Assembly (NCBI RefSeq): GCF_037300705.1
Contig: NZ_CP147776.1
Span: 62,001-126,000, forward strand
Direction of reading: 5' to 3'
Source: Massilia sp. W12
Lineage (GTDB): Bacteria > Pseudomonadota > Gammaproteobacteria > Burkholderiales > Burkholderiaceae_D
DNA length: 64,000 nt
Each line of letters opens with the position of its first letter. The stretch's first letter is position 1. Below are positions 33,973 through 42,842 of the stretch, in pieces. The notes beneath the pieces were generated by a model. That model did no database searches, was not told the origin of the DNA, and was given only the letters and a program-made list of their open reading frames with translations. Position numbers and translations under genes: made by a program.

Positions 33973-34827
33973 ATGAGATTGAAACCACTTCGTAAAACTT
34001 GTCTTGCATCGTTCCTGATTGCAGCAAGCGTTCTAATCTTTGTGCCAGCAAAAGCCAGCGAAAAAGATGCCACCGCTACCTATAAAGAAACAATTGAATT
34101 TATTAAAGAACACAAAATTTCTGCCTATTACAAAAATGACTCAGAAGCAGCCTTAGTCTTTTTTGGTTCAAGGCATACTTTTAATTCCGGTGATCCGCAA
34201 CTGAAAGCAATCGAGAATTTTTTCGCACTGCTGAAGCCAACGCTTGTGTTGACGGAAGGTGGCAGGTGGCCTGTGGCAAAAGATAAAGTTGCTGCAATTA
34301 CTGCTTACTCGGAAATGGGATTTCTCACTTTCTTAGCACATGCAAATGAAGTGAAATTTGATTCGCTTGATTTGGATTATCAAGCGCAAGTGAACTACGC
34401 ACTGAAAAGGCACGATCCGCTGGATGTCAGCGTCTATACAATCATTAGATTAATACCACAATGGCGTGATCAATATGGTTATGAAGCGATTTCAAGGAAA
34501 ATTGATCAGTACTTGGCAAACGAGGAGTTTAAGAACACGTTCCCGCTGAACACGGGGCCAAAAAATTTTAATGAACTAAAAGCTTACTGCGCTCAAAAGT
34601 TTCCAGATGTGAAAAATATATTGGATTTCGATTATCACCTGACTGCAAATGGAATTCAGCCTGACGTGCTCATGAAAGTGAGTGCTTCCTTTTCTGAGGT
34701 TCGTGATGCTTACATGGAAAAGAAAATAATGCAGGAGATTGAGAAAGGCGAGCGTGTATTTGCTATAGCAGGAACGCCGCACTTGGCGAAAATTGTGCCT
34801 AATTTGCTTAAAAAATACAGTAATTAG
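33973..34827 (+). CDS. TraB/TIKI-like exported protein
   Basis: A 284-residue protein with a signal peptide (residues 1-28, ...VLIFVPAKASEKD). I use the ATG at 33973, preceded by AAAGGA; a longer frame to 33877 is out of context. The segments ALVFFGSRHTFNSGDPQ and LVLTEGGRWP near the N-terminus, and RDAYMEKKIMQEIEKGERV with VFAIAGTPHLAKIVPNLL at the C-terminus, outline the TIKI/TraB/PrgY superfamily (G-x-x-H near both ends, a Glu between), whose members include metalloproteases and GumN. An EreA-like esterase is an alternative. It belongs to the AT-rich island. Confidence 0.55.
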   Translation: MRLKPLRKTCLASFLIAASVLIFVPAKASEKDATATYKETIEFIKEHKISAYYKNDSEAALVFFGSRHTFNSGDPQLKAIENFFALLKPTLVLTEGGRWPVAKDKVAAITAYSEMGFLTFLAHANEVKFDSLDLDYQAQVNYALKRHDPLDVSVYTIIRLIPQWRDQYGYEAISRKIDQYLANEEFKNTFPLNTGPKNFNELKAYCAQKFPDVKNILDFDYHLTANGIQPDVLMKVSASFSEVRDAYMEKKIMQEIEKGERVFAIAGTPHLAKIVPNLLKKYSN

Positions 34828-35041
34828 AGCTGCTTGCGATGCATCGCAACACATGTGGCCGGCTGATGCATGGTTGGCCCCGCCAATTGAACGAGCCGGC
34901 TGGCAGGTCGCCGAAAAAAGCTGCGGCGAAAGCGGCGCGCAATTTACCCGCCAAACAAAGCAATTCAGCCCCCTTCATGTGACTGGACCCCTGCCGCGCC
35001 CACTCCCCCATTTCTTGGTAGAATGACGCGCCCTCACTTCT

Positions 35042-35239
35042 TCAGCGCAAACCCGTCGGCTGTATCCATCCCATCCAGTGCGCCAGCAAGACGCATACAA
35101 ACAGGGTGATCGACAAGGCGACGCGGGCGGTGAGTGACCACACCATACTTTTGCCGCTTTTCCGGCGCAGCATAAAGAACAGGGCGAAGGCCAAGCTGCC
35201 CAAAATCAGCGCAAAGGCCAGGATAAATACAATTTTCAT
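35042..35239 (-). CDS. Twin transmembrane protein (DUF2909)
   Basis: A 65-residue protein with two hydrophobic helices (MKIVFILAFALILGSLAFAL and VALSITLFVCVLLAHWMGW) joined by a basic loop RRKSGKSMVW. This is the DUF2909 layout, found in betaproteobacterial cox clusters between ctaE and SURF1. The real start is at 35239; the long upstream extension is a frame artefact. Its start codon overlaps that of SURF1 on the other strand. Confidence 0.85.
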   Translation of the reverse strand: MKIVFILAFALILGSLAFALFFMLRRKSGKSMVWSLTARVALSITLFVCVLLAHWMGWIQPTGLR

Positions 35240-36014
35240 GATGATGAGCAGCTCAGAACAAAGCACGATTGTAAACCCAAAACGCTTCGCCTTCCTGCCA
35301 TGGGGGCCGACGCTTGTGCTGTTTTTGCTGCTCGCCTTGGGGCTGGGCGCCGGCGTATGGCAAACCCGGCGCGCCTGGTTCAAAGAAGAAAACGCCGCCA
35401 AACTGCAGGCGCGCCAGCGCCAGGCGCCGGTGCGCAATCCTTTTTTTGAGGATGTGGCGGCGCATGAATTCCGCCGTGTCCAAGTACATGGCGAATTTGC
35501 TCCGCAATGGTCGGTCTGGCTGGAAAACCGGCCACAGCAGGGAAAATCCGGGTTTGTGCTGGTCACGCCTTTGCGTCTTGATAACACCAATCAATATGTG
35601 CTGGTGGCGCGCGGCTGGGCGGCGCGCGATCCGCGCCAGCGCGATAAATTGCCGCAGGTCGCCACCCCCGCCGGCTCCTGGGCCTTGGATGGCATGATCA
35701 AACGCGATTTTGAACGCGTCATGCAACTCGGTCAGCCGCCGGCCCTGCAAACCAATGCGATTCTGCAAAACCTGGAGCGCAGCGAATTTGCGCGCAGCAG
35801 CGGCTTGCATGTGCTGCCCTGGGTGATTGAACAAAGCAGCGAGGCTCAGGACGGCTTACAGCGCAATTGGCCGCAAGCCGGCAGCGGCGCCGACAAGCAT
35901 CGCGCGTATGCCTTTCAATGGTTCGGCCTGTCATGCGCCGCACTCGGTTTTTATATTTGGCTGGGCGTGCGCCGTGCGCGCGGCCTGGACTCTCCGCAAA
36001 CATCAGCAAAATGA
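35238..36014 (+). CDS. SURF1 family cytochrome oxidase assembly protein
   Basis: A ~258-residue membrane protein with helices near both ends (PTLVLFLLLALGLGAGVWQT and FQWFGLSCAALGFYIWLGV). SURF1 marks are GVWQTRRAWFKEENAAKL, VQVHGEFAPQWSVWLENR, VLVARGWAARDP and HRAYAFQWFGLS. It helps insert heme a into subunit I. Three ATG codons in a row (35238, 35241, 35244) make the exact start unclear; no ribosome site is evident in front. It overlaps the next gene start as ATGA. Confidence 0.9.
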   Translation: MMMSSSEQSTIVNPKRFAFLPWGPTLVLFLLLALGLGAGVWQTRRAWFKEENAAKLQARQRQAPVRNPFFEDVAAHEFRRVQVHGEFAPQWSVWLENRPQQGKSGFVLVTPLRLDNTNQYVLVARGWAARDPRQRDKLPQVATPAGSWALDGMIKRDFERVMQLGQPPALQTNAILQNLERSEFARSSGLHVLPWVIEQSSEAQDGLQRNWPQAGSGADKHRAYAFQWFGLSCAALGFYIWLGVRRARGLDSPQTSAK

Positions 36015-36622
36015 GCATCGCCATGAGTGAAAACAGCAGTCCTGCCAAGCCCAAACGATCATCCGCCATGTTATGGGCCGTGCTGGCGGTATGCATCGCC
36101 CCGATCGCCGCATCGTATTTTTATTATTACGTGGTGAAACCCGGCCCGGCCACCAACTACGGCGCCTTGCTCGATCCGCGCCAATACCCGATGCCAAACT
36201 TGAATGCGCGCAGCCTGGATGGCCAACCGCGCGAGCTGGCCAGCCTGAATGGCAAATGGCGCATGCTGATGGTGGCGCCTGCCGCATGCGCGGAGAGCTG
36301 CCGCGAAAAGCTGTTTCAAATGCGCCAATTGCGCTTGACCCAGGGACGTGAAAAAGACCGCATCGAGCGCGTCTGGCTGATCACTGATGAGCAGGCGCTC
36401 GACACCATCCTGCTGCGTGAATATGACGGCACCCATTTCATCCGCGCCGAGCGCGCCAAAATCGCCGCCTGGCTGCCGGCGGAAGCTTCGACCCGGATCG
36501 AAGACCATCTCTACTTCATCGATCCGCTTGGCAATTTGATGATGCGTTACCCGAAAGATGCGGACCCGCACAAGATCAAAAAAGACTTAAACAAGCTGAT
36601 TAAAATCTCGAAGATTGGCTAA
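36011..36622 (+). CDS. SCO1-like membrane protein of the cox assembly cluster
   Basis: A 203-residue protein with one N-terminal membrane helix (about 18-42) and a periplasmic thioredoxin-like domain. C93 and C97 in APAACAESCREKLFQ form a CxxxC, and H166 lies in RIEDHLYFIDPLGNL; this is the copper-site spacing of SCO1/SenC proteins, but the usual CPDVC is absent. It may be a thiol reductase for the CuA cysteines or a second copper carrier. ATG at 36011 overlaps the SURF1 stop; ATG at 36023 is an alternative. Confidence 0.7.
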   Translation: MSIAMSENSSPAKPKRSSAMLWAVLAVCIAPIAASYFYYYVVKPGPATNYGALLDPRQYPMPNLNARSLDGQPRELASLNGKWRMLMVAPAACAESCREKLFQMRQLRLTQGREKDRIERVWLITDEQALDTILLREYDGTHFIRAERAKIAAWLPAEASTRIEDHLYFIDPLGNLMMRYPKDADPHKIKKDLNKLIKISKIG

Positions 36623-36898
36623 CAATCCTGGAGTCCTCAGTCAACCGCTTTGTTGCTTCGATAACCCGATGATTTTCTTGAAATTTTCAGCAAATTGCAG
36701 CATCACACCCCGGGCCGGGGCGCGACCGGCGCGCAAAGCATGCTGTTCGCCGTTTTCGCCCTTGCCGGGCGCGCCCTCGCTTGCAAGCGAGGGCCGCATT
36801 GATGGCCGCTGGCATGCCGCCCGAATTGCCTTCAATACCCTGGCCAGGAAGCCGGTAAACTGCTTACTCCCGCCTCTCCAACTGAGGAATCCAGGATA
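36623..36898. other. Gap before ctaA with a 22-base palindrome
   Basis: About 275 bases with no gene. It contains a perfect 22-base palindrome at 36773-36794. AGGA at 36893-36896 is the ctaA ribosome site. Confidence 0.45.
36773..36794. repeat. Perfect 22-base palindrome upstream of ctaA
   Basis: GCCCTCGCTTG followed without gap by its own reverse complement, CAAGCGAGGGC. It could be an operator for a dimeric regulator or a terminator stem for the genes upstream; no T run follows. Confidence 0.5.
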
Positions 36899-37963
36899 AT
36901 GGAATGGCATAAATTCCTGCAATTGGCCATCACCGGCTTGCTGGTGGCCAGTTTTCCCTTGTCCATCGTCTGGGCGCGCAAACAGGAGGCGCGCTATGTC
37001 AAATTGTGCGGCCTGCTGCTGTTTTTGACATTTGATTTGATTGTTTTCGGCGCCTACACCCGGCTCTCTGATTCCGGCCTGGGCTGTCCTGATTGGCCGG
37101 GCTGCTACGGTCACGCCAATCCGCTGCAGGCGCATGCCCAGATCAGCGCCGCCGAAGCCGCCATGCCGCATGGCCCGGTGACGGTGTTTAAAGCCTGGGT
37201 TGAAATGATTCACCGTTTTCTGGCGATGGGCATCGGCATCCTGATCACCACAATGTGCGTGCTGGCCTGGCAGCGCCGCAAGACGCAGCCGGTGGGGGCC
37301 ATGGCGTATTGGCTGTTTGCCCTGGTTTGCGTGCAAGGCGCATTCGGCGCCTGGACCGTGACCATGAAATTGCAGCCGCTGATTGTCACCATCCATTTAT
37401 TGCTGGGCATGCTGCTGCTGGCCATGATCGCCTGGCACTGGGCGCGCCTGCATCCCATGCCGCCAGCGCCGCAAGCCGGCGGCTTGCGCATGTGGGCGCG
37501 CCTCGCGCTGGTGATTGTGTTTTGCCAAATCGCCCTGGGCGGCTGGGTGTCGACCAATTACGCCACCCTGGCCTGTATGGAATTTCCGATGTGTCAGGGG
37601 CGTTGGCTGCCGGAAATGGATTGGGGCCATGGCTTCACCCTTTGGCGTGAACTGGGTAAAACCGGCGGCGGCGATTGGCTGCCGTTCGCCGCGCTGACTG
37701 CGATTCACTGGCTGCACCGCAATTTCGCCTGGCTGGTGCTGGCCGTCTGCGGCGTGCTGGCCTGGCGCGCGCGCGGCGCTCATCCGCGCGCGGCGCGCAT
37801 GATCGGCGCCTTGCTGCTGGCCCAATTCTGCACCGGCTTGCTGACGATTTATTTTAAATTTCCGCTATTACTGGCGCTCTTGCATAATGCCGGCGCCGCC
37901 GCTCTCGTGCTTTGCCTGTCCATGCTAAACTCGCGCCTTGATCGCTGCCCTGACCGTCCATGA
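36899..37963 (+). CDS. ctaA: Heme A synthase CtaA/Cox15
   Basis: A 354-residue, eight-helix enzyme that oxidises the C8 methyl of heme O to make heme A. Signatures: [33 protein letters not shown] (heme His), [20 protein letters not shown], and [13 protein letters not shown] with a cysteine pair. The C-terminal half repeats the N-terminal half with LHRNFAW and [15 protein letters not shown]. The stop overlaps the start of ctaB. Confidence 0.96.
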   Translation: MEWHKFLQLAITGLLVASFPLSIVWARKQEARYVKLCGLLLFLTFDLIVFGAYTRLSDSGLGCPDWPGCYGHANPLQAHAQISAAEAAMPHGPVTVFKAWVEMIHRFLAMGIGILITTMCVLAWQRRKTQPVGAMAYWLFALVCVQGAFGAWTVTMKLQPLIVTIHLLLGMLLLAMIAWHWARLHPMPPAPQAGGLRMWARLALVIVFCQIALGGWVSTNYATLACMEFPMCQGRWLPEMDWGHGFTLWRELGKTGGGDWLPFAALTAIHWLHRNFAWLVLAVCGVLAWRARGAHPRAARMIGALLLAQFCTGLLTIYFKFPLLLALLHNAGAAALVLCLSMLNSRLDRCPDRP

Positions 37964-38844
37964 ATTCCGAAGCCCCTCTTCCTCATCCCTTGGCCCAGTA
38001 TTGGGTGCTGACCAAACCGCGCGTCACGCAGCTGGCGGTGTTTTGTGCTGTGATCGGCATGTTTTTGGCCACACCCGGTATGCCGCCGCTGGACAAAGTG
38101 CTGTTTGGCGCGCTTGGCATCTGGATGCTGGCGGGCGCCGCGTTTGCCGTGAATTGTTTGTTAGAGCGTGAAATTGATGCGCGCATGTTGCGCACCGCGC
38201 GCCGCGCCGTTGCTTCCGGCGAATTGAGCGCCGCGCGCACCCTGCAGTTTTCCATCGTACTGGGCGGGGCCGGCATGGCGCTGCTGTACTTTCTGGTGAA
38301 TCCCTTCACTATGTGGCTGACCCTGGCCACCTTTGTCGGTTATGCCCTGATTTACACCCTGATCCTGAAACCGGCCACGCCGCAAAATATTGTGATTGGC
38401 GGCCTTTCCGGCGCCATGCCGCCTGCGCTGGGCTGGGCGGCGGTGGCGAATGCCGCGCCGGTTGAAGCCTGGCTTCTGGTCTTGATCATTTTTGTCTGGA
38501 CGCCGCCGCATTTCTGGGCCTTGGCGCTGTACCGACGTGAAGATTATGAAAAATCCGGCCTGCCCATGTTGCCGGTCACGCACGGCATGCATTTCACCCA
38601 GTTTCATGTCTGGCTCTACACCATCGCTCTGACCGCCACCACGCTGCTGCCATATGCGATCAAGATGAGCCACCATATTTATCTGGTGTGCGCTTTGCTG
38701 CTGGACGCCGCCTTTATGTGGCAAGCCTGGAAGCTGTACCGCAATTATTCCGATGCGCAGGCGCGCAAGACCTTCCGCTTTTCGATTGTGTATCTGGCCT
38801 TGCTGTTCGCCGCGTTGCTGGTCGATCATTATTTTCCCCTGTAA
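37960..38844 (+). CDS. ctaB: Protoheme IX farnesyltransferase CtaB/Cox10
   Basis: A 294-residue UbiA-type prenyltransferase that adds farnesyl to heme B to make heme O, the substrate of CtaA. Motifs: [38 protein letters not shown] (the second residue set is the D-x-x-M-x-R prenyl site), [20 protein letters not shown], and [20 protein letters not shown]. It overlaps ctaA by four bases (ATGA), so heme A synthesis is translated as one unit. Confidence 0.97.
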   Translation: MNSEAPLPHPLAQYWVLTKPRVTQLAVFCAVIGMFLATPGMPPLDKVLFGALGIWMLAGAAFAVNCLLEREIDARMLRTARRAVASGELSAARTLQFSIVLGGAGMALLYFLVNPFTMWLTLATFVGYALIYTLILKPATPQNIVIGGLSGAMPPALGWAAVANAAPVEAWLLVLIIFVWTPPHFWALALYRREDYEKSGLPMLPVTHGMHFTQFHVWLYTIALTATTLLPYAIKMSHHIYLVCALLLDAAFMWQAWKLYRNYSDAQARKTFRFSIVYLALLFAALLVDHYFPL

Positions 38845-38854
38845 GGAGTCGCTG

Positions 38855-39424
38855 ATGTTGCTGCGTTTGCTTTTGTGCTGCTGTGTTTTTTTGCTGGCTG
38901 GCTGTGAGCAAAAAAAGACGTTCGCAAATGTTGATATCACCGGCGCCGAGTACGCGCAAAAACTCAATCTGACCGATCACCATGGCAAAAAACGCAGCCT
39001 GGCGGATTTCAAAGGCCGCGCCGTGCTGGTGTTTTTCGGCTATACCCAATGTCCGGATGTATGCCCGACCACCATGACGGAAATGGCCGCCATCATGAAA
39101 AAACTGGGGTCACGCGCAGAGCAATTACAAGTGATTTTTGTCACCCTCGATCCAGAGCGCGATACCCAGGCCCTGCTGGCGCAATACGTGCCGGCCTTTG
39201 ATCAGCGCTTTCTGGGCATGTATGGCAGCTTGAAAGAAACCGAGGAAGCGGCGCGTGAATTTCATATCTTCTTCAAGAAAGTCATGCCGAAAGAGGGCGC
39301 TCACTACACCATCGACCATACCGCAGGCAGCTATCTGTTCGATAAAGATGGCCGGGTGCGTCTGTTTATCCGCTACAACCAGCCGCAGGAAAGCATTCTG
39401 AGAGATTTGGAACAGTTGCTCTGA
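38855..39424 (+). CDS. SCO1/SenC copper chaperone lipoprotein
   Basis: A 189-residue lipoprotein: signal with lipobox LLAGC (C17), then a thioredoxin fold with FFGYTQCPDVCPTTMTEM (C66, C70) and H155 in YTIDHTAGSYLFD, the three copper ligands of SCO proteins. It metallates the CuA site of CoxB. AAGGAG at 38843-38848 precedes the ATG. It closes the cox/cta cluster; a hairpin without T run at 39485-39507 follows. Confidence 0.95.
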   Translation: MLLRLLLCCCVFLLAGCEQKKTFANVDITGAEYAQKLNLTDHHGKKRSLADFKGRAVLVFFGYTQCPDVCPTTMTEMAAIMKKLGSRAEQLQVIFVTLDPERDTQALLAQYVPAFDQRFLGMYGSLKETEEAAREFHIFFKKVMPKEGAHYTIDHTAGSYLFDKDGRVRLFIRYNQPQESILRDLEQLL

Positions 39425-39484
39425 TAATCGCTTGCGGCGCCGCTGCTGCTGACTGCATATTGCCGCGCCGCAAATGCAGGCCGG

Positions 39485-39507
39485 CGCCGGCTTCGCGCAA
39501 GCCGGCG
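39485..39507. terminator. Hairpin after the SCO gene
   Basis: Nine-base perfect arms (39485-39493 and 39499-39507) with a five-base loop, 60 bases after the stop. No T run, so its effect is uncertain. Confidence 0.3.
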
Positions 39508-39614
39508 TCAGTGTCAGCTTGAATTGCGCCGCGCCGCATAAAAATAATATTTACTTGAAGCAATATCCCGCACATGCCATCATGCGCCATCTTTTCTGAG
39601 GAGAATATGGTCAC

Positions 39615-40118
39615 ATGGAAAACGCATATCAAGCCCCCGTCAGCAATATTGAACAGCAAAGCCAGGAGTATCAGACCCCGCGCATCTGGTCCTTGCGCGG
39701 GCGGATTGGCCGTTTGCGCTTTATTGCTTATTGCGGCTTAATGCCTCCCATCCTGGTCATGCTCGGCATACTGTTCGGCCTCATCATTCCGCTGCTGCCG
39801 CCAGCAGTGGCGCGTTCATTCAGAGACATGCCGCCGGCCTTTGTCGGCATTGCGCTGTTTGTGGTGGTTATGCTGTTTATCGCTTACTTTGCGGTACGCC
39901 GCTTGCGCGACATGAGTTACCCGATTTGGCTGTCGCTCTTGATGCTTGTGCCCTATATTGGCACGCTGCCTCTTCTTTTGCTCATCTTCAAAGCCGGTGA
40001 CGAGGGAGAAAACCGGCATGGCTTGCCGCCCGCGCCGAACGGCATGGGAGTAATAATCGGCGCCATCCTCACCAGCTTGCTATTTATATCCGGCATGCTC
40101 AAGAATGCTTCGCGCTGA
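39615..40118 (+). CDS. DUF805 family membrane protein 1
   Basis: A 167-residue membrane protein with four helices. The SLRGRIGRLRFIAYCGLM entry and the AVRRLRDMSYPIWLSLLML loop are the DUF805 hallmarks; a NRHGLPPAPN tail precedes the last helix. Function of the family is unknown. The next gene is a paralogue in the same direction 37 bases later, and a third lies opposite. Confidence 0.88.
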   Translation: MENAYQAPVSNIEQQSQEYQTPRIWSLRGRIGRLRFIAYCGLMPPILVMLGILFGLIIPLLPPAVARSFRDMPPAFVGIALFVVVMLFIAYFAVRRLRDMSYPIWLSLLMLVPYIGTLPLLLLIFKAGDEGENRHGLPPAPNGMGVIIGAILTSLLFISGMLKNASR

Positions 40119-40155
40119 ACGGTATCCAGTATCCCCTTCAATTCAGGATATAAAC

Positions 40156-40668
40156 ATGAGTAATTTCTACAAAAGCCCGCAAAGCCAGCTGGGTAAAACG
40201 GAGTACGCCAATCTCCAGATCGTGGCCCTGAGTGGGCGCATCGGGCGCTTGCGTTTTCTGGTGTACAGTTTTTTCCTCGGCCTGCTCGGGCTTGCGGCCG
40301 AACAAGTGCTGTCCAACCTCTTGCCTTTCGACTTGCTGTTGATGGATAGCGCGGTGGATTGGAGCGTGGGCGGCGTCACACTGATCGGCGCTTTGATTCT
40401 GACCATACGCCGTCTGCAGGATGTGGAACATCACCCCTTGTTATGCCTCATCATGTTCCTGCCAATCATCAACCTGCTGTTTTGGCTGTATTTATTGCTG
40501 GCGCCCGGCAGCGAGTTTGCCAACAGCTATGGCTTGCCGCCGCCGCCCAATCCGCCCGGCATGGGGTGGTTGGCGGCGCTGGCGATTTTGTGCACAGCAG
40601 GGGTGTTTTTACTGTTTTTTGGCAGTATCTTTGCGCTGCTGATGTTCTTTACCGCAGGCAGTTGGTAA
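40156..40668 (+). CDS. DUF805 family membrane protein 2
   Basis: A 170-residue paralogue of the previous gene: ALSGRIGRLRFLVYSFFLG at the start, TIRRLQDVEHHPLLCLIMFL in the middle, and NSYGLPPPPNPPGMGW before the last helix. ATG at 40156 follows AGGATA. A GC-rich hairpin separates it from the convergent third copy. Confidence 0.88.
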   Translation: MSNFYKSPQSQLGKTEYANLQIVALSGRIGRLRFLVYSFFLGLLGLAAEQVLSNLLPFDLLLMDSAVDWSVGGVTLIGALILTIRRLQDVEHHPLLCLIMFLPIINLLFWLYLLLAPGSEFANSYGLPPPPNPPGMGWLAALAILCTAGVFLLFFGSIFALLMFFTAGSW

Positions 40669-40673
40669 GCCCT

Positions 40674-40705
40674 GCAGGCCGGCCGCGCGCATGCTGCCGG
40701 CCTGC
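40674..40705. terminator. Hairpin between convergent DUF805 genes
   Basis: GCAGGCCGGC (40674-40683) pairs perfectly with GCCGGCCTGC (40696-40705). Only a short T tract follows on the plus strand. Confidence 0.5.
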
Positions 40706-40710
40706 TGGTT

Positions 40711-41226
40711 TCATTGTCCCATTGTGCGCATCAAGCCGACCATCATCACAATCGTCATGATGATTTGCAAGACGCTAAGTCCGATCAAGACCACGGCGCT
40801 GACAATCACCGGCGTGGTGTTCGGCTCAGGCGGTGCGCCATAGCGGTTATCGCCATCGGTGCCGGGGGCAAACAATAGGTAGAGCATAAAAAGGAGATTC
40901 ACGAGCGGCAGCAGCATCAGCAAACAAAGCCAGCCTGTTTTATCCAGATCATGCAGACGGCGTATGCAAAATACGACATACATCCCGATAAATGGAATCG
41001 CCAACAACACCATCAACCAGCTCAGTGATTCCAGTTTGGCCGGATCGGCGCCGATGATCGCAAACAAAATACCCAGCGGGAATGCGAAGAGCAAGGTAAG
41101 CGCAACGGGATACACGTAATAACGCAAGCGCCCGATGCGCCCGCGCAAAGCGAAAATCTTTACTTTAGTGAACTTGTCAGTGTCATGCGCCACACTGCTG
41201 CCGGGGGCTTGATAGGGGTGTGTCAT
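40711..41226 (-). CDS. DUF805 family membrane protein 3
   Basis: A 171-residue third paralogue: FALRGRIGRLRYYVYPVAL, CIRRLHDLDKTGWLCLLML and NRYGAPPEPN mark DUF805. It converges on the second copy. A solid ribosome site (GGAGAGAAG) lies before the start. Confidence 0.88.
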   Translation of the reverse strand: MTHPYQAPGSSVAHDTDKFTKVKIFALRGRIGRLRYYVYPVALTLLFAFPLGILFAIIGADPAKLESLSWLMVLLAIPFIGMYVVFCIRRLHDLDKTGWLCLLMLLPLVNLLFMLYLLFAPGTDGDNRYGAPPEPNTTPVIVSAVVLIGLSVLQIIMTIVMMVGLMRTMGQ

Positions 41227-41467
41227 GCTTCTTCTCTCCTGAAAATGGGTGTTTTCTTAAGCGCTGAAAGTTATATGTTCTCATATTATATGGCCTCTGC
41301 GTGCAGATAAGCTGCAATTCGTCGCAAGACAACCTGATCCTGCCCGCCTGGCGTGTTTTTTCATCATACAGACGCAGCTGCAGCATTCAAGCGTGATATG
41401 CAAAGCGCGTTTGACCTGATACGCCATTTGCGCGCAGCATACAGCTTTGCCCGCCTGGAGCCGCAGC

Positions 41468-42619
41468 ATGAGCACCTCTGCCGACACATCCCCAAGCCAT
41501 GCGCGTCTGGCCGCCCCCGACCTCTTGCGCGGCCTGGTCATCATGCTGATGGCCTTGGATCATGTGCGCGATTTTTTTGTGCATCTGAATTTCAATCCCA
41601 CCGACTTGAGCGCCACCAGCCCGGCCTGGTTTTTGACACGCTGGATCACCCATTTATGCGCGCCCGCATTTGTCCTGCTGGCTGGACTGGCGGCATGGTT
41701 GCGCATGCAGCGCGTGGGCGCAGCGGCGCAAAGCCGCTATCTGCTGCAGCGTGGCGCACTCTTGATCTTGCTCGAAGTGAGCTGGATCAACTTCAGCTGG
41801 CAATTTGAATTCGGCCTCATCGTGTTTCAGGTGATCTGGGCCTTGGGCGTGGCCATGCTGGCGCTGGGGCTGGCGCTGTGGCTGCCGCGCGCAGCCTTGA
41901 TCGCCCTGGCCGCACTCTTGATTTTGCCGCACAACCTGCTCGACGCCTGGCATAGTGAGAGCGCGCCGCTGTGGCTAAAAATCTGGCATCAAAGCGGCGG
42001 CGCTAAAATCGCCGGTCTCAAATTGTATTTTCTCTATCCCCTGATGCCCTGGATAGGCTTGATGCTGGCCGGTTTTGCCATCGGCCCGCTGTGCCGGGCC
42101 GCACCCATGCAACGCAGCCGGCATTGGCTGCACATCGGCCTCATGCTGCTGCTTGCCTTTGTGCTTTTGCGCAGCGGCAATTGGTATGGCGACCCGCATC
42201 CCTGGCGCGTGCACAGCAATGGCGCGGTATACAGCCTGCTGTCATTTATCAATGTGCATAAATATCCGCCTTCATTGCAATACCTCTGCCTCTTCGTCGG
42301 CCTCGCCATGTTGCTGCTGGCGGCCTTGGAAAATATGCCGCCAGGGTGGTGGCGTGAAAGCCTGGCCCTGTTTGGCCGCCACCCATTGTTGTTTTACTGC
42401 CTGCATATCGCCGTTTTACATGCCGCCGGCATGCTCTGGATGGAATGGCGATATGGCCCTGTGGCATACTCAGCAGGGCAGGGCAGGCAGTTGCCGCCGG
42501 AGTATGCGCCCTCCCTTTTGCTGTGTTACAGCGTGTGGTTGCTGGCCTTGTTGCTATTTGCTTTGTTCTTGCGCACATGGGAAAACAGGCGGGATAAGCG
42601 GCGCGTGGCCTCAGCCTGA
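41468..42619 (+). CDS. DUF1624/HGSNAT-like acyltransferase membrane protein
   Basis: A 383-residue protein with about ten helices. The N-terminal DLLRGLVIMLMALDHVRDFF and THLCAPAFVLLAGLAAWL are the marks of the DUF1624 (heparan-alpha-glucosaminide N-acetyltransferase-like) family; the conserved His of the active site is in the first loop. LFGRHPLLFYCLHIAVLHA near the C-terminus also fits. The ATG at 41468 follows GGAG at 41457-41460. The sugar or lipid it acylates is unknown. Confidence 0.82.
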   Translation: MSTSADTSPSHARLAAPDLLRGLVIMLMALDHVRDFFVHLNFNPTDLSATSPAWFLTRWITHLCAPAFVLLAGLAAWLRMQRVGAAAQSRYLLQRGALLILLEVSWINFSWQFEFGLIVFQVIWALGVAMLALGLALWLPRAALIALAALLILPHNLLDAWHSESAPLWLKIWHQSGGAKIAGLKLYFLYPLMPWIGLMLAGFAIGPLCRAAPMQRSRHWLHIGLMLLLAFVLLRSGNWYGDPHPWRVHSNGAVYSLLSFINVHKYPPSLQYLCLFVGLAMLLLAALENMPPGWWRESLALFGRHPLLFYCLHIAVLHAAGMLWMEWRYGPVAYSAGQGRQLPPEYAPSLLLCYSVWLLALLLFALFLRTWENRRDKRRVASA

Positions 42620-42842
42620 TTTGCTGGATAGATTTCATTGTTTTTATGTAAAACATTGCAAATTGCGCCACAATACCTGTCAAATCTAACAGTTTTTGAT
42701 ATAAAATTGACGTAATTGCAATGTTTTTGTCGCGGCAAACTCTATACTTGCCGCAGCGCTGTCCTCACCACTGCCGGCGCTGTTTGCAAGTTCAGCGCCG
42801 CTTCGCGCAGCGATTTTCACCACAGCCAACCGACACCGCACC

